DNA from: Pedobacter sp. SYP-B3415
GTDB lineage: Bacteria; Bacteroidota; Bacteroidia; Sphingobacteriales; Sphingobacteriaceae
NCBI RefSeq assembly: GCF_004138205.1
Contig: NZ_RXNQ01000003.1
Coordinates: 1-64,000, forward strand
Direction: 5' to 3'
DNA: 64,000 nucleotides
Shown: positions 52,185 through 62,053 of the stretch, in pieces
Position numbering within the stretch: the first letter of the stretch is position 1
Layout: every line of letters begins with the position of its first letter
The notes under the pieces: model-generated
The model's input: the letters and a program-made list of their open reading frames with translations, nothing else
What the model was told of the DNA's origin: nothing
Database searches by the model: none
Position numbers and translations under genes: made by a program

Positions 52185-54641
52185 TTACTCATAAAAATAA
52201 ACCCGTTTGACCCGCTGTGATATATTAGTCAGGATTTCGTACGGAATAGTTCCGATCGATGCTGCCAGCGCTGAAATGGAATGCTGATCGTTAAAAACAA
52301 TCGCTGTATCCCCTGCACTGACTTTCAGTCCGGTTACATCCAGCATACACATGTCCATACAGACCGAGCCTACAACCGGCACCAATTGTCCGGCAACGAG
52401 CATTTTGCCCACACCATTTCCAAATGCCCTGCTATAGCCATCAGCATACCCGATCTTTACCGTGGCAATTTGTCCACCGTCAGGCATCATTCCCGCGCGT
52501 GAATAACCAACAGATTCGCCCGGCTGGAGCGTTTTTACCTGGGTAACAGTAGTTTTCAGAACTGCCACAGTCTGCAAGGCGCCGGCAGCAAGCGCAGCAT
52601 CAAAGCCATAGAGGCCGATACCAATGCGCACCATGTCAAAGTGTGCATCAGGCCAGCGCACAATAGCCGATGTATTGCAGATATGACGAAGCGGCATATA
52701 GTCAAGCACCGATAACACATCAAGCGATATACGGTTAAAGGCTTCGATCTGCTTTATGGAAAAGCCATCGTGCTCAGCGGCATCAGAGGCAACGAGGTGA
52801 GAAAAGATACTCGTTACCTTGATCGCGTCAGTCTTACTCAGAATGTCTTTGAGTTCGTTTATGTCCTTCTCGTCAAACCCCAGCCGGTGCATGCCCGTAT
52901 CGAGTTTGAGGTGTACCGGATAATCTTTATGCCGGTTTCCAAGAAATAACAGGAAGTTATTCAATACCTCAAGACTGTAAAGTTCAGGCTCTAGCCGGTG
53001 TTGTACGATGGCTTCAAACGCTGCAAACTCCGGACTCATCACCATGATAGGCATCTTGATCCCTCCCTTCCGCAATGCGACACCTTCGTCGGTATAAGCT
53101 ACTGCCAGGTAATCTGCTTTATTAAATTGTAAGAGGTTAGCAATCTCAAATGTTCCGCTTCCATAAGAAAAGGCCTTGACCATGGCCATGATTTTTGTAC
53201 CGCTGTCAAGTTGTGAGCGATAAAACTGCAGGTTCGCTGATAAGGCGTTCAGGTTGATTTCAAGAACCGTATCATGAACTTTCTGCGTCAACACCTTGCT
53301 GATTCGCTCAAAGCCAAACCGCCTGGCTCCTTTTACCAGGATCGTTTCCTCACTGAAATGCATTCCCGGAAAAGCTTCCAGAAACGCCTCCGTGCTATCA
53401 AAAAATGCCGTCTCCATCGAAAAAAATTCTGCAAATGCGCTGATTTGCGGACCGATCCCGATGAGCCGGTTTACATTCTTATTGTGCAAAAGCGCCGCAA
53501 CTTCAACATACAGTTCTGCATCATTTTTTCCCGACTGCGGAATATCAGACAGAATAAGCGTTCGCCGCGGATGCTGGTTTTGCAGATTCATGAAATCGAG
53601 CGCGATAGCCAGCGATGAAACGTCAGCACTGTATGAGTCATCAATTACCGAGCACTGATTAATACCGTTCTTCAGCTCCAGACGCATACCGATCGGGCTT
53701 AACTTCTCCAGCCGCGCATCACATACCTCAGGAGTGTAACCCATTGATAGCAATGTTGCCCAGCAGATAATCCCGTTCTCGACCGAGCCGTGATCTACAA
53801 AGGGCAGCAAACATTCGATCTCTTTTTCCTGGTAAAGCGCACGCAGATAAGTTCGGCCTTCAATAGGCTCAGAAAACATGATGCGTAAATCTGCCGGCCT
53901 TGTCATGCTCCAGGTAAAGATGTTTTCTATAGCCAGGTCGTCCGGTAACGGCGATTGCAGGTAATCGGGTGAGGCAATAAGGCATTTTACACCCTTAAAA
54001 AGTTTCAGCTTCTCAGCCAGTTTTTCCTTATTATCGGCAAAACCTTCCGAGTGTGCGTCGCCAATGTTGGTCAGTACACCGATAGTAGGTCTGACGACAT
54101 TCGCCAGCGCTGTCATCTCGTTTGCCTTCGACACGCCTGCTTCAAAAATTGCCAGATCATTCTCAGGTGTGATCTGCCATACCGAAAGCGGAACTCCGAT
54201 CTGGGAGTTAAAGCTCTTTGGACTCCGGACAATGTTAAAGTCTTCAACCAGCAACTGGTAAAGCCATTCCTTTACAATGGTTTTTCCGTTGCTCCCCGTT
54301 ATGGCGATGGTTTCCAGGTTAAAACTGCGCCGGTGAAAGGCAGCAAGCTTTTGCAGGGCCGCCCGGACATCATCAACGTAAAAAATATTGGCACCTGCAA
54401 ACTTATTTGCATGTGTGCGGGCACGAAATACGAAATTCCGCACACCGCGCTGATACGCATCAGCGGCAAACTCATGCCCGTCTCGAAGCGCTTCAAGAGC
54501 AAAGAAAAGCGAACGGGCCGGGTCAGTCAGACTACGGCTGTCTGTAGCCAGGTACTGTATCTTTGCTTCAGGATCGAATAATGCTGTTTCAGCGTCCAGA
54601 ACTTCTGCGATCTGCCTGGCAACATAGGTCACCTTACTCAT
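52185..54641 (-). CDS. murF-alr: Bifunctional UDP-MurNAc-tripeptide:D-Ala-D-Ala ligase / alanine racemase
   Basis: The 818-residue fusion supplies and uses D-alanine for peptidoglycan. Residues 1 to about 450 are a MurF ligase, with the ATP-binding motif ITGSNGKTIVKEWL near residue 113 and the Mur-family middle and C-terminal domains. The rest is an alanine racemase, with the PLP lysine in MAMVKAFSYGSG near residue 489, IRIGIGLYG and GSVCMDMCMLDVTG. This fusion is a hallmark of Bacteroidota. Its ATG overlaps the GMC gene stop by 4 nt, so translation is coupled. Confidence 0.95.
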   Translation of the reverse strand: MSKVTYVARQIAEVLDAETALFDPEAKIQYLATDSRSLTDPARSLFFALEALRDGHEFAADAYQRGVRNFVFRARTHANKFAGANIFYVDDVRAALQKLAAFHRRSFNLETIAITGSNGKTIVKEWLYQLLVEDFNIVRSPKSFNSQIGVPLSVWQITPENDLAIFEAGVSKANEMTALANVVRPTIGVLTNIGDAHSEGFADNKEKLAEKLKLFKGVKCLIASPDYLQSPLPDDLAIENIFTWSMTRPADLRIMFSEPIEGRTYLRALYQEKEIECLLPFVDHGSVENGIICWATLLSMGYTPEVCDARLEKLSPIGMRLELKNGINQCSVIDDSYSADVSSLAIALDFMNLQNQHPRRTLILSDIPQSGKNDAELYVEVAALLHNKNVNRLIGIGPQISAFAEFFSMETAFFDSTEAFLEAFPGMHFSEETILVKGARRFGFERISKVLTQKVHDTVLEINLNALSANLQFYRSQLDSGTKIMAMVKAFSYGSGTFEIANLLQFNKADYLAVAYTDEGVALRKGGIKMPIMVMSPEFAAFEAIVQHRLEPELYSLEVLNNFLLFLGNRHKDYPVHLKLDTGMHRLGFDEKDINELKDILSKTDAIKVTSIFSHLVASDAAEHDGFSIKQIEAFNRISLDVLSVLDYMPLRHICNTSAIVRWPDAHFDMVRIGIGLYGFDAALAAGALQTVAVLKTTVTQVKTLQPGESVGYSRAGMMPDGGQIATVKIGYADGYSRAFGNGVGKMLVAGQLVPVVGSVCMDMCMLDVTGLKVSAGDTAIVFNDQHSISALAASIGTIPYEILTNISQRVKRVYFYE

Positions 54642-56353
54642 ATGTTGCGCTTTTTCATTTCAGCTACAGCATAATCTACAGCACGGGCGGTCATAGCCAT
54701 ATAGGTGAGCGAGGGATTTTGCGTAGACGTTGAGGTCATACACGCGCCATCGGTTACAAACACGTTCTTGCAGGCATGCATCTGGTTCCACTTATTTAAA
54801 ACCGATGTTTTCGGGTCGAGCCCCATGCGCGCTCCTCCCATCTCATGAATATCAAGACCGGGCGCCTGCGATGATTCGTCCTTGCGGATATTGCTGAAAC
54901 CAGCCTCAGCAAACATATCCGACAATTGTTCCAGGTAGTCTGCCTTCATCTTTGCGTCATTATCGTCATAGGCGACGGCGATCTGCAGCTGTGGAATGCC
55001 CCAATCGTCTTTTTTATCTTTACTCAGGCGCACATAATTGCTTTCTTTAGGAATGGTTTCTCCCATCATGTGTGAGTTTACCCGCCAAGGGCCAAGGTTT
55101 TTCTCATTGATGTTTTTTTTCAATGTTGCCCCTATTCCCGACATATCAGGCTCAAAACCCCGGTAAGCTGAGAAACCTGCTGCGTAGCCCCGTTTGAAAT
55201 CCATTTCATGTTTATGAAGGTTCCTGAACCGGGGAATATAGCCGCCCCCTGCCGGATTACGGCCGTCTGTTTTGAACTGCCTGAGTCCGTCGAATTCAGC
55301 ATAAACACGCGCGCTGTAGTTATGGAACGCTACATATTTTCCAAGCACACCGCTGTCGTTCCCCAGCCCCTCAGGAAAGCGTGACGAAACAGAATTTAAA
55401 AGAATAAGGTTTGTATTGAGGGCAGCCGCGTTGACGAAGATGACGTTTGCAAAATACTCGGTTGTTTTTTTTGTTTTCGCGTCTATGACCCTTACACCTG
55501 TGGCCCGCCCCTTTTGCTCGTCGTAAATGATCGATTCTACAACCGAATCTGGCTTCAGCGTAAGTTTCCCCGTTTTTTCAGCCCATGGCAGGGTTGAGGA
55601 ATTACTGCTGAAATATCCGCCGAACGGACAGCCGCGCTGGCACAGCACACGGTTCTGACACTGCCCCCGGCCCTGCTGCAGGTGTATGTCCTGCGGCTGA
55701 GAAAGATGCGCACATCGTGCACTGATCAGCTTTCTTCCGCTGTACTTTCCAGATAATGTTTTTTTGAAATGGTCTTCCACTGCGTTAAGCGGGTAGCCCG
55801 GTAAAAATTCGCCGTCAGGCAATTCAGCAAGGCCGTCTTTGTTGCCCGATATGCCTGCAAAGCGTTCCACGTAACTATACCAGTGTTCAAGATCTTTGTA
55901 TCTGATTGGCCAGTCAACCGCAAAATCGTCGCGTAGCGGCCCTTCAAAATCAAAATCGCTCCACCGCTGGGTTTGCCGGGCCCACAACAACGATTTACCG
56001 CCCACCTGATAGCCGCGTATCCAGTCGAAAGGTTTCTCCTGTACATAAGGATGTTCTTTGTCTTTCACAAAAAAATGCATGGCATCTTCACGGAAAGCGT
56101 AACAGCGGCTTGCTACAGGATTTTCAGTCTTTATCTCCTGGGTAAGCGCTCCGCGGTGCGCAAACTGGTAGGGATACATATTTGTTGTCGGATAGTCCTT
56201 TAAATGCCTGACATCACGGCCACGTTCAAGCACAAGCGTTGCTAAGCCTTTACCGGTAAATTCTTTGGCTGCCCAGCCCCCACTTACTCCAGACCCGATC
56301 ACGATTGCATCAAAGGTCTGCTGCGCTTTTGCGTCTATATTGAAATTAGCCAT
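54638..56353 (-). CDS. GMC family oxidoreductase (sugar/gluconate dehydrogenase large-subunit-like)
   Basis: The 571-residue flavoprotein has the FAD-binding motif DAIVIGSGVSGGWAAKE near residue 16, GGKSLLWARQTQRWS, and the catalytic-site His in GLDIHEMGGARMG near the C-terminus. The final block is TSTQNPSLTYMAMTARA. It has no signal peptide of its own; the adjacent small subunit (overlapping by 8 nt) has a Tat-like one. The two may therefore be exported together as a periplasmic sugar or alcohol dehydrogenase. Substrate and electron acceptor are unknown. Confidence 0.88.
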   Translation of the reverse strand: MANFNIDAKAQQTFDAIVIGSGVSGGWAAKEFTGKGLATLVLERGRDVRHLKDYPTTNMYPYQFAHRGALTQEIKTENPVASRCYAFREDAMHFFVKDKEHPYVQEKPFDWIRGYQVGGKSLLWARQTQRWSDFDFEGPLRDDFAVDWPIRYKDLEHWYSYVERFAGISGNKDGLAELPDGEFLPGYPLNAVEDHFKKTLSGKYSGRKLISARCAHLSQPQDIHLQQGRGQCQNRVLCQRGCPFGGYFSSNSSTLPWAEKTGKLTLKPDSVVESIIYDEQKGRATGVRVIDAKTKKTTEYFANVIFVNAAALNTNLILLNSVSSRFPEGLGNDSGVLGKYVAFHNYSARVYAEFDGLRQFKTDGRNPAGGGYIPRFRNLHKHEMDFKRGYAAGFSAYRGFEPDMSGIGATLKKNINEKNLGPWRVNSHMMGETIPKESNYVRLSKDKKDDWGIPQLQIAVAYDDNDAKMKADYLEQLSDMFAEAGFSNIRKDESSQAPGLDIHEMGGARMGLDPKTSVLNKWNQMHACKNVFVTDGACMTSTSTQNPSLTYMAMTARAVDYAVAEMKKRNI

Positions 56354-56891
56354 TTATTTTTGCGGTTTTAACAGGAAAATACCCGTTGTAGCGGCCGGGA
56401 ACCAACTCCCAAACCACCAGATTCTTCATTACATATTCAGAGTTGAGATAACCGTCTATCGACCGGTTTTTTACAATCTGATAAAATTCGTTAAGCCCTT
56501 CAGGAAGCTCCTGCGTTTTGTTCGAAATGGCCAGCAACGCGCGTTCCCTGTCGATCGGAGTCAGGCCGCTGAAATTCATTCCATACGCATCGGTGCAGTA
56601 CGCATCCAGATTTTTAAGCCCCTGCAAAAAGCTTTTACGCTCCTCTTCCGGATGGCAGTCATCTACCATTTTCATCACATACAAATGTAACTTCAGATCT
56701 TTCGCCCCCGGGGTATCTGTTTTTGGCAGAATTGTCTCAGTTACCTCTGCCAGAAGCTGCTCCTGATCTAGTGTCATATCAAGATGACTCAGCGCAATAC
56801 TTGCCTTACCTGACGATTGAAGACAGGAAGGGAGCAGCACCACCCCACCGGCCAGAATAAGAATTTGTTGGATTGCCGTTCGTCTTTTCAT
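56346..56891 (-). CDS. Gluconate 2-dehydrogenase subunit 3 family protein (Tat lipoprotein)
   Basis: The 181-residue protein starts MKRRTAIQQILILAGG with a twin-arginine pair and continues to a lipobox-like LLPSC (Cys near residue 23), so it is likely exported folded and lipidated. The rest matches the Gluconate_2-dh3 family (LLAEVTETILPKTDTPGAKD and EFYQIVKNRSIDGYLNSE). It probably acts as the small, export-carrying subunit for the GMC protein. Longer frames starting upstream are rejected because this start gives the signal peptide. It is the first gene of the operon. Confidence 0.83.
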   Translation of the reverse strand: MKRRTAIQQILILAGGVVLLPSCLQSSGKASIALSHLDMTLDQEQLLAEVTETILPKTDTPGAKDLKLHLYVMKMVDDCHPEEERKSFLQGLKNLDAYCTDAYGMNFSGLTPIDRERALLAISNKTQELPEGLNEFYQIVKNRSIDGYLNSEYVMKNLVVWELVPGRYNGYFPVKTAKING

Positions 56892-57026
56892 GATGTAGTT
56901 TGCCTGTGCATATGCCGGGCGGTTTGCCTGGCAATACACGAAGTTAAGGTTATTCGAAGCAGATTGCAAGCCGCGTTCCCCCAGCCGCAATAACCCCATG
57001 AACGTCAAAATACGTATTTTAGTACC

Positions 57027-57509
57027 ATGACTCTCAGACCATACGAACCGGCAGACCGGCCTGGCTGTCTCCGGGTGTTTTACAGTAATGTCCCTGAGTA
57101 CTTTGCGCCAGCGGAAATTGACGATTTCACTGCATATATCGACGATGCAGCACAGCGTTCGCATCACAAAGAGAGCGACTGGCAACACGCCTATTTTGTG
57201 GTATCGGCCGCCGAAGATATTTTAGCCTGCGGCGGATATGCCATTCACCAGCCAAAAGCTGAGGCCTGGTTAACCTGGGGAATGGTTTTGCACCGGCAGC
57301 AACGCATGGGCATAGGCCAGAAGCTGCTGATGTACAGGCTAAAAGCCATTTTTACAGCATGCCCAGGGGTGACAATTCACCTTGACACCACGCAGTTATC
57401 CTACCGCTTTTTTGAACGCGCAGGTTTTCAGGTCACCGCAATAAATAAAGATGCCTATGGCCCGGGATATGACCGCATTGATATGATCTGCAGACAGCCG
57501 AATGGCTGA
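57027..57509 (+). CDS. GNAT family N-acetyltransferase
   Basis: The 160-residue protein has the GNAT fold: TLRPYEPADRPGCLRVFYSN at the start, the acetyl-CoA-binding loop HRQQRMGIGQKLL near residue 91, and the C-terminal strand SYRFFERAGFQVTAIN. The substrate is unknown. It is divergent from the gluconate-dehydrogenase-like operon. SulP follows about 100 nt downstream from its own promoter. Confidence 0.85.
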   Translation: MTLRPYEPADRPGCLRVFYSNVPEYFAPAEIDDFTAYIDDAAQRSHHKESDWQHAYFVVSAAEDILACGGYAIHQPKAEAWLTWGMVLHRQQRMGIGQKLLMYRLKAIFTACPGVTIHLDTTQLSYRFFERAGFQVTAINKDAYGPGYDRIDMICRQPNG

Positions 57510-57522
57510 GCGCAGATTTTCT

Positions 57523-57530
57523 TACCTTTG
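57523..57530 (+). promoter_or_regulatory. Promoter -7 box of the SulP gene
   Basis: TACCTTTG fits TAnnTTTG and lies 85 nt upstream of the SulP ATG, giving this gene a longer 5' leader than most in the window. No good -33 box is seen. Confidence 0.45.
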
Positions 57531-57615
57531 CATTCGCACAGCCGGGGATGAAAAACGCTGCAAAAACAGCTGAAATGCAATCCTGCCAATTTATCCGCCT
57601 GGCCACGCTACGCAC

Positions 57616-59109
57616 ATGAAACAAATATCCGGGCTGTTTAATTTCAGCCAAACGATCAATTATAAGAACGAAATTCTGGCAGGACTTACCGTAGCCATGA
57701 CCATGATGCCTGAATCGCTGTCTTTTGCAATCCTTGCCGGATTTCCGCCACTTACAGGATTGTATGCAGCCTTCATCATGGGCCTGGTTACTGCTGTTTT
57801 CGGCGGCAGGCCGGGTCTGATCTCTGGTGGCGCCGGCGCAACCGCCGTTGTTTTGATTGCCCTCATGAAATCAAACGGAATTGAATACGTGTTCGCCGCG
57901 GTTGCAATGGCAGGCGTACTGCAGGCGCTGGCGGGAATATTTAAGCTGGGTAAGTTTGTCCGGCTGGTGCCGCAACCAGTGATGTACGGTTTCGTGAACG
58001 GGTTGGCCATCATTATTTTTATGGCTCAGCTGAACCAGTTTAAGGCTGCTGACGGCTCCTGGCTTAGCGGTCCGGCGTTGTGGACAATGGCTGGTCTTGT
58101 CGGCCTCACCATTCTGATCACGGCCGTTTTCCCCAGGATCACAAAAGCTGTCCCGGCATCGTTAGTAGCGATCATCATTGTTTTTTTGCTTGTGTTCGGT
58201 TTTCAGATAGATACCCGTACCGTTAGCGATATTGCCTCTGTAGCCGGGGGCTTTCCGCCCTTTCATATTCCACAGGTACCATTCAACATCGACACGCTGG
58301 CAACTGTATTTCCCTATGCGCTGATCATGGCCGCCGTAGGGCTGACAGAAGGGTTGCTTACATTGAACCTGGTTGATGAAATAACAGGTACGCAGGGAGA
58401 CGGCGACCGCGAATGCCTGGCACAGGGCGGCGCCAACCTGTTAAACGGCCTTTTTACAGGAATGGGTGGCTGCCCGATGATTGCGCAAACGCTTGTTAAT
58501 CTCTCGGCAGGTGCCCGGGCGCGTCTGGCCGGAATTATCGCGTCGCTCACTATTCTCTTTATTATTTTTTTTGGTGCGCCCGTTATTGGCCGGTTACCCC
58601 TGGCAGCGCTTACCGGGGTCATGATCATGGTGTCAATCGGCACCTTCGAGTGGGCCAGCTTCCGGATCATCAATAAAATGCCGCGTCATGATATTTTTGT
58701 CGGCATCCTGGTTGCTGCAATAACGGTTTACCTGCATAACCTGGCGCTGGCTGTACTGATCGGCGTCATTATTTCTGCGCTGGTTTTTGCCTGGGAAAGT
58801 GCGAAGCGCATCCGCGCCAGAAAAATTACGGATGCCGACGGAGTGCTTCATTATGAACTTTATGGACCATTATTCTTTGGTTCGACCGCTTTGTTCCTGT
58901 CAAAGTTCGATCCCGAAAACGACCCCGCGAAAGTTGTGATTAATTTCAAAGACAGCCGGATTGCCGATATGTCTGGTCTCGATACGCTGCACAAGCTAAC
59001 CGAGCGCTACAGGCGGGCCGGAAAAACGCTTTACCTCAAAAACCTTAGTCCGGACAGCAGGCGACTGCTTAAAAACGCGAAATCTGTTATCGACGTTAAT
59101 CTGGATTAG
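57616..59109 (+). CDS. SulP family anion transporter
   Basis: The 497-residue membrane protein has about eleven helices. AGLTVAMTMMPESLSFAILAGFPPLTGLYAA matches the sulfate-transporter signature, and GGCPMIAQTLVNLSAGARAR follows in the middle. A C-terminal STAS domain of about 100 residues (LFFGSTALFLSKFDPEN and FKDSRIADMSGLDTLHKL) completes the protein. It is likely a transporter of sulfate, bicarbonate or a related anion; which one is not clear. Confidence 0.9.
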   Translation: MKQISGLFNFSQTINYKNEILAGLTVAMTMMPESLSFAILAGFPPLTGLYAAFIMGLVTAVFGGRPGLISGGAGATAVVLIALMKSNGIEYVFAAVAMAGVLQALAGIFKLGKFVRLVPQPVMYGFVNGLAIIIFMAQLNQFKAADGSWLSGPALWTMAGLVGLTILITAVFPRITKAVPASLVAIIIVFLLVFGFQIDTRTVSDIASVAGGFPPFHIPQVPFNIDTLATVFPYALIMAAVGLTEGLLTLNLVDEITGTQGDGDRECLAQGGANLLNGLFTGMGGCPMIAQTLVNLSAGARARLAGIIASLTILFIIFFGAPVIGRLPLAALTGVMIMVSIGTFEWASFRIINKMPRHDIFVGILVAAITVYLHNLALAVLIGVIISALVFAWESAKRIRARKITDADGVLHYELYGPLFFGSTALFLSKFDPENDPAKVVINFKDSRIADMSGLDTLHKLTERYRRAGKTLYLKNLSPDSRRLLKNAKSVIDVNLD

Positions 59110-59197
59110 CTCCGGATCGGATACCTCAACAGAAGCGCTTTCCACACGCGCCTGCATTTGCTTTCCTGCAGCTATTTGCTCACCATTCCTCCTCGCA

Positions 59198-61954
59198 TTA
59201 CCTTTCAAAGAAGGTAATGCCATCAAATACCGCAGCGCCGCCGCGGGCCACCAATCCTGGTTTTGACAGGGCCGCTCCCGCCTCCATTCTGTGAACAAGT
59301 TCATTATCGACAAAAATTAGCAGATCTGCTCCTGCCCGCACGGTCCGGAGGTTATACGATGCCTTTGAAAGCTGTTCAAGAAAAATTTTACTGGCTGCAA
59401 AAGGTTTTCCAGGCTCTTCGAGCGTTACAAGCTTGAAACCGTCGGCATCGGCAGGTGGAAAACGAAACTGGCCATAACCTGCCCGGTCTTTATCGGCAAC
59501 TGCTTTTCCTGCCAGCCTCTTCCACGTGTTACCCTGCCGGTACCAGTGTTCCATGTCTGCCTGGCGGCTGCCCGTATCCTGTTTAAATGATATGGTACCT
59601 GCCCGCGTCCGGTGGCGCAGGCTAAAATGTTTTTCCATCATATCGGTATTCTTCATATCAATATAAGCCGGTATGCGCCGGCGCAACGGCAGCAGAACCT
59701 GCGGAGACTTTTTCCCATCTTTTACCTTTTCCAGTATAAGCTGACCTGTTTCGAAAGCAATCAGAGCTTTAACGTAGTTGCGCTGGTCTGTATAGGCAGC
59801 GTAGATCCCGGCCTGGCTCTTCATCTCATTTACACCGATTTGTACACTGAATTCGTAGCTACTTGCCGGATCGCCCTTGAATACGGAACTTTCGGCTTTT
59901 TGCTCGGGCGATAACAGTCCGGCAACAGTTTGCCGCCAGCCCGCGGTGCCAGCCACGCCCTTCCATCCTGTAATGCGCCTGCCTGATTCATCCCAGCCAA
60001 TGGTGTAAATAACCCCGTCGAACGCTGTACCCGGAAGCTCGCTAAAAACACCCGGAAGGCCGGCAGCAGCAGATTGAACAGCTATTACAGGATCGCCAGG
60101 GCCTGGTAAGCCATCTACCTCGACACTGAAGATATTAGCATTTTTTGTTACGCCGAGTTTATGATATACGCTGAAGTCAAAACCCGGGCGCAGGGCGTGC
60201 TGCCCATACGTAATTTTCCCCGCAGACCTGTACAGCCAGGTCCAGGATTTTTTCACCGGATCAAGCCCAATCTGCAGGTGATTGTTCTCATTGAGGTACC
60301 ACGCAAAGATCCCTGCCTCTTGCCGGCCGCTCAGCTTTATATTTGCTTCGAACAGGTAGTTTGAAACCTTTTTGGCTTCCGGGAATGCTTCCAGGCGGCC
60401 GGCTCCTGTATGTGTGCCTTCGCCCGCCCGGCTTTCGAGCTTTCCTTTCCGCATCTGCCAGCGCCGGTTGCGCGCACTGTCAAAGAGATCGCCAAAGGCA
60501 GGCTGCGCCGGTTCGGGGTGAAACCCGGGGGTTCGGGACGCCGTGGGGCCGTCTACAATCAATTGTTTACCAAAAAAATGCACACGGTTAATATACTGCC
60601 CGCGGGGCTCGAGATTTTTGTTTGCCATATAAACCAGCCACCATTCCAGGCCGTTCGGTCCGCGTATAATGTTTGGCTGTCCGGGCGTAAACAGGATATC
60701 GTCGGGTACATCCTTTCCCATAGCAAAAAGAGCCACATCGATAAAAGACGAACGCGGTCCCGGCTCAGCCGCTATAGCCAGCACATTGTTATTTTTCTTC
60801 AATCCGGTCAGCATCTTTTCGTCAAGCAGAACCTGCCGGTAATCCCGCTCATTATTTTCATAAACCAGAACCCCATTCAGCCAGACGCGCGCGGGCCCGT
60901 CATGGTGTATCCGCAGCGACAAATTGCCTGCATCCGGCGGAGCCGTAAAAACCTTTCTCAGGTACAGCTTACCTAATGACCAGGGCGTACGGACATTCCG
61001 GGTTGTCGACCCCTCGATGTAATTGCTGCCAAAACCGGCATTCCCTGCAGCCCAGGCGCTGTCATCAAACCGGTCAAACATCCAGCCCGATTCAGCCTGC
61101 GCAGTATACCTGAACCGGCCGTCCGGCAAATCAAGCAGGTTCGCGTAGCGCTCCTGCATATCGATCTGGTTGGATTGTACCACAGGGTAAGGATATTTAT
61201 TACCATGGTTAAACGCAAGGGGCGAATCTGCCTCTGCAACACCCAGCGCATAATTTCCCCATTCAGGACCGGTATGGTTTGCATTATACATCATGTAGTA
61301 ACGGTCACGGTATTTTATAACCCAGGGTCCTTCTGCCACGCGGTTATCTGTCGTTTCCCAGGTGCCACGCAAGGAGGAAAATTGATAAACCGGTTCTCCG
61401 GAAAATGTCCACGGGTCTTTCATGGCCCTGCCCCAGATGGTATTTCCATCTGTAAACTTCACCATATAGAAGTAGAGTTTACCGTTGTCATCGACAAACA
61501 GTTGCGGATCGATGCGGTTCTCAAACCAATGGTCCCTGTCCGGCTCTCTGAAAGGGCCTGAAATACGCTTTGCCGTGGCGTGGCCGATATGTATAGCCCG
61601 CCGGTCGCGTCCCCAGTAATTTACAGACCAATAATGATGGAAGATCCCATTCAGGTAAACAATGTCGCTGGCATGGATCTGACTGTCCCCCGCAGAAGCA
61701 CCGGAGGTCCATTCGTTGTTCATTGAGAAAACATGGACAGGGCCATGCCAGTTCACCAGGTCAGAAGACCGGTAGAAACCACCATTGGTGCCTACACCAC
61801 CGAGATAGTATTCACCGTTGTAGCGGATGATACCCGCATCTGCAACGCGGGGAAGAACGGGGTTCGCAATGTTTTGCGGCAACTGGGCTTTATCGGGACA
61901 GGCAAAAGAAACGAAAAGAAAAACGAACGCAAGGCGCTTAAAAATTGGGCTCAT
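59198..61954 (-). CDS. Large exported multidomain GH43-like glycoside hydrolase
   Basis: The 918-residue protein starts with a signal peptide (MSPIFKRLAFVFLFVSFACP). A five-bladed GH43-like propeller begins RVADAGIIRYNGEYYLGG and contains DPQLFVDDNGKLYFYMVK and VAEGPWVIKYRDRYYMMYNA, candidates for catalytic acid and base residues. A galactose-binding-like sandwich (FDDSAWAAGNAGFG to VYENNE) appears inserted before the propeller resumes near RGPNGLEWWLVYMANKN. Two similar C-terminal concanavalin-like modules follow (about 520-690 and 700-918). It probably cuts arabinose- or xylose-containing polysaccharides, but no PUL partner is present. Confidence 0.82.
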   Translation of the reverse strand: MSPIFKRLAFVFLFVSFACPDKAQLPQNIANPVLPRVADAGIIRYNGEYYLGGVGTNGGFYRSSDLVNWHGPVHVFSMNNEWTSGASAGDSQIHASDIVYLNGIFHHYWSVNYWGRDRRAIHIGHATAKRISGPFREPDRDHWFENRIDPQLFVDDNGKLYFYMVKFTDGNTIWGRAMKDPWTFSGEPVYQFSSLRGTWETTDNRVAEGPWVIKYRDRYYMMYNANHTGPEWGNYALGVAEADSPLAFNHGNKYPYPVVQSNQIDMQERYANLLDLPDGRFRYTAQAESGWMFDRFDDSAWAAGNAGFGSNYIEGSTTRNVRTPWSLGKLYLRKVFTAPPDAGNLSLRIHHDGPARVWLNGVLVYENNERDYRQVLLDEKMLTGLKKNNNVLAIAAEPGPRSSFIDVALFAMGKDVPDDILFTPGQPNIIRGPNGLEWWLVYMANKNLEPRGQYINRVHFFGKQLIVDGPTASRTPGFHPEPAQPAFGDLFDSARNRRWQMRKGKLESRAGEGTHTGAGRLEAFPEAKKVSNYLFEANIKLSGRQEAGIFAWYLNENNHLQIGLDPVKKSWTWLYRSAGKITYGQHALRPGFDFSVYHKLGVTKNANIFSVEVDGLPGPGDPVIAVQSAAAGLPGVFSELPGTAFDGVIYTIGWDESGRRITGWKGVAGTAGWRQTVAGLLSPEQKAESSVFKGDPASSYEFSVQIGVNEMKSQAGIYAAYTDQRNYVKALIAFETGQLILEKVKDGKKSPQVLLPLRRRIPAYIDMKNTDMMEKHFSLRHRTRAGTISFKQDTGSRQADMEHWYRQGNTWKRLAGKAVADKDRAGYGQFRFPPADADGFKLVTLEEPGKPFAASKIFLEQLSKASYNLRTVRAGADLLIFVDNELVHRMEAGAALSKPGLVARGGAAVFDGITFFER

Positions 61955-62053
61955 GTCTGGTTAAATTTCCTGGTAAACCCAAAGAAAACACATCCGATAG
62001 ATTTTTATATGCCGCGCCGTATCAGTTTTTTGTTGCTGCGTATCAATCTGCGC

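Noticed and set aside
54051..60976. Long plus-strand frames opposite murF-alr and the GH43-like gene (for example 54051-54581, 60410-60976)
   Set aside because: They lie fully inside strongly supported minus-strand genes and show no domains.
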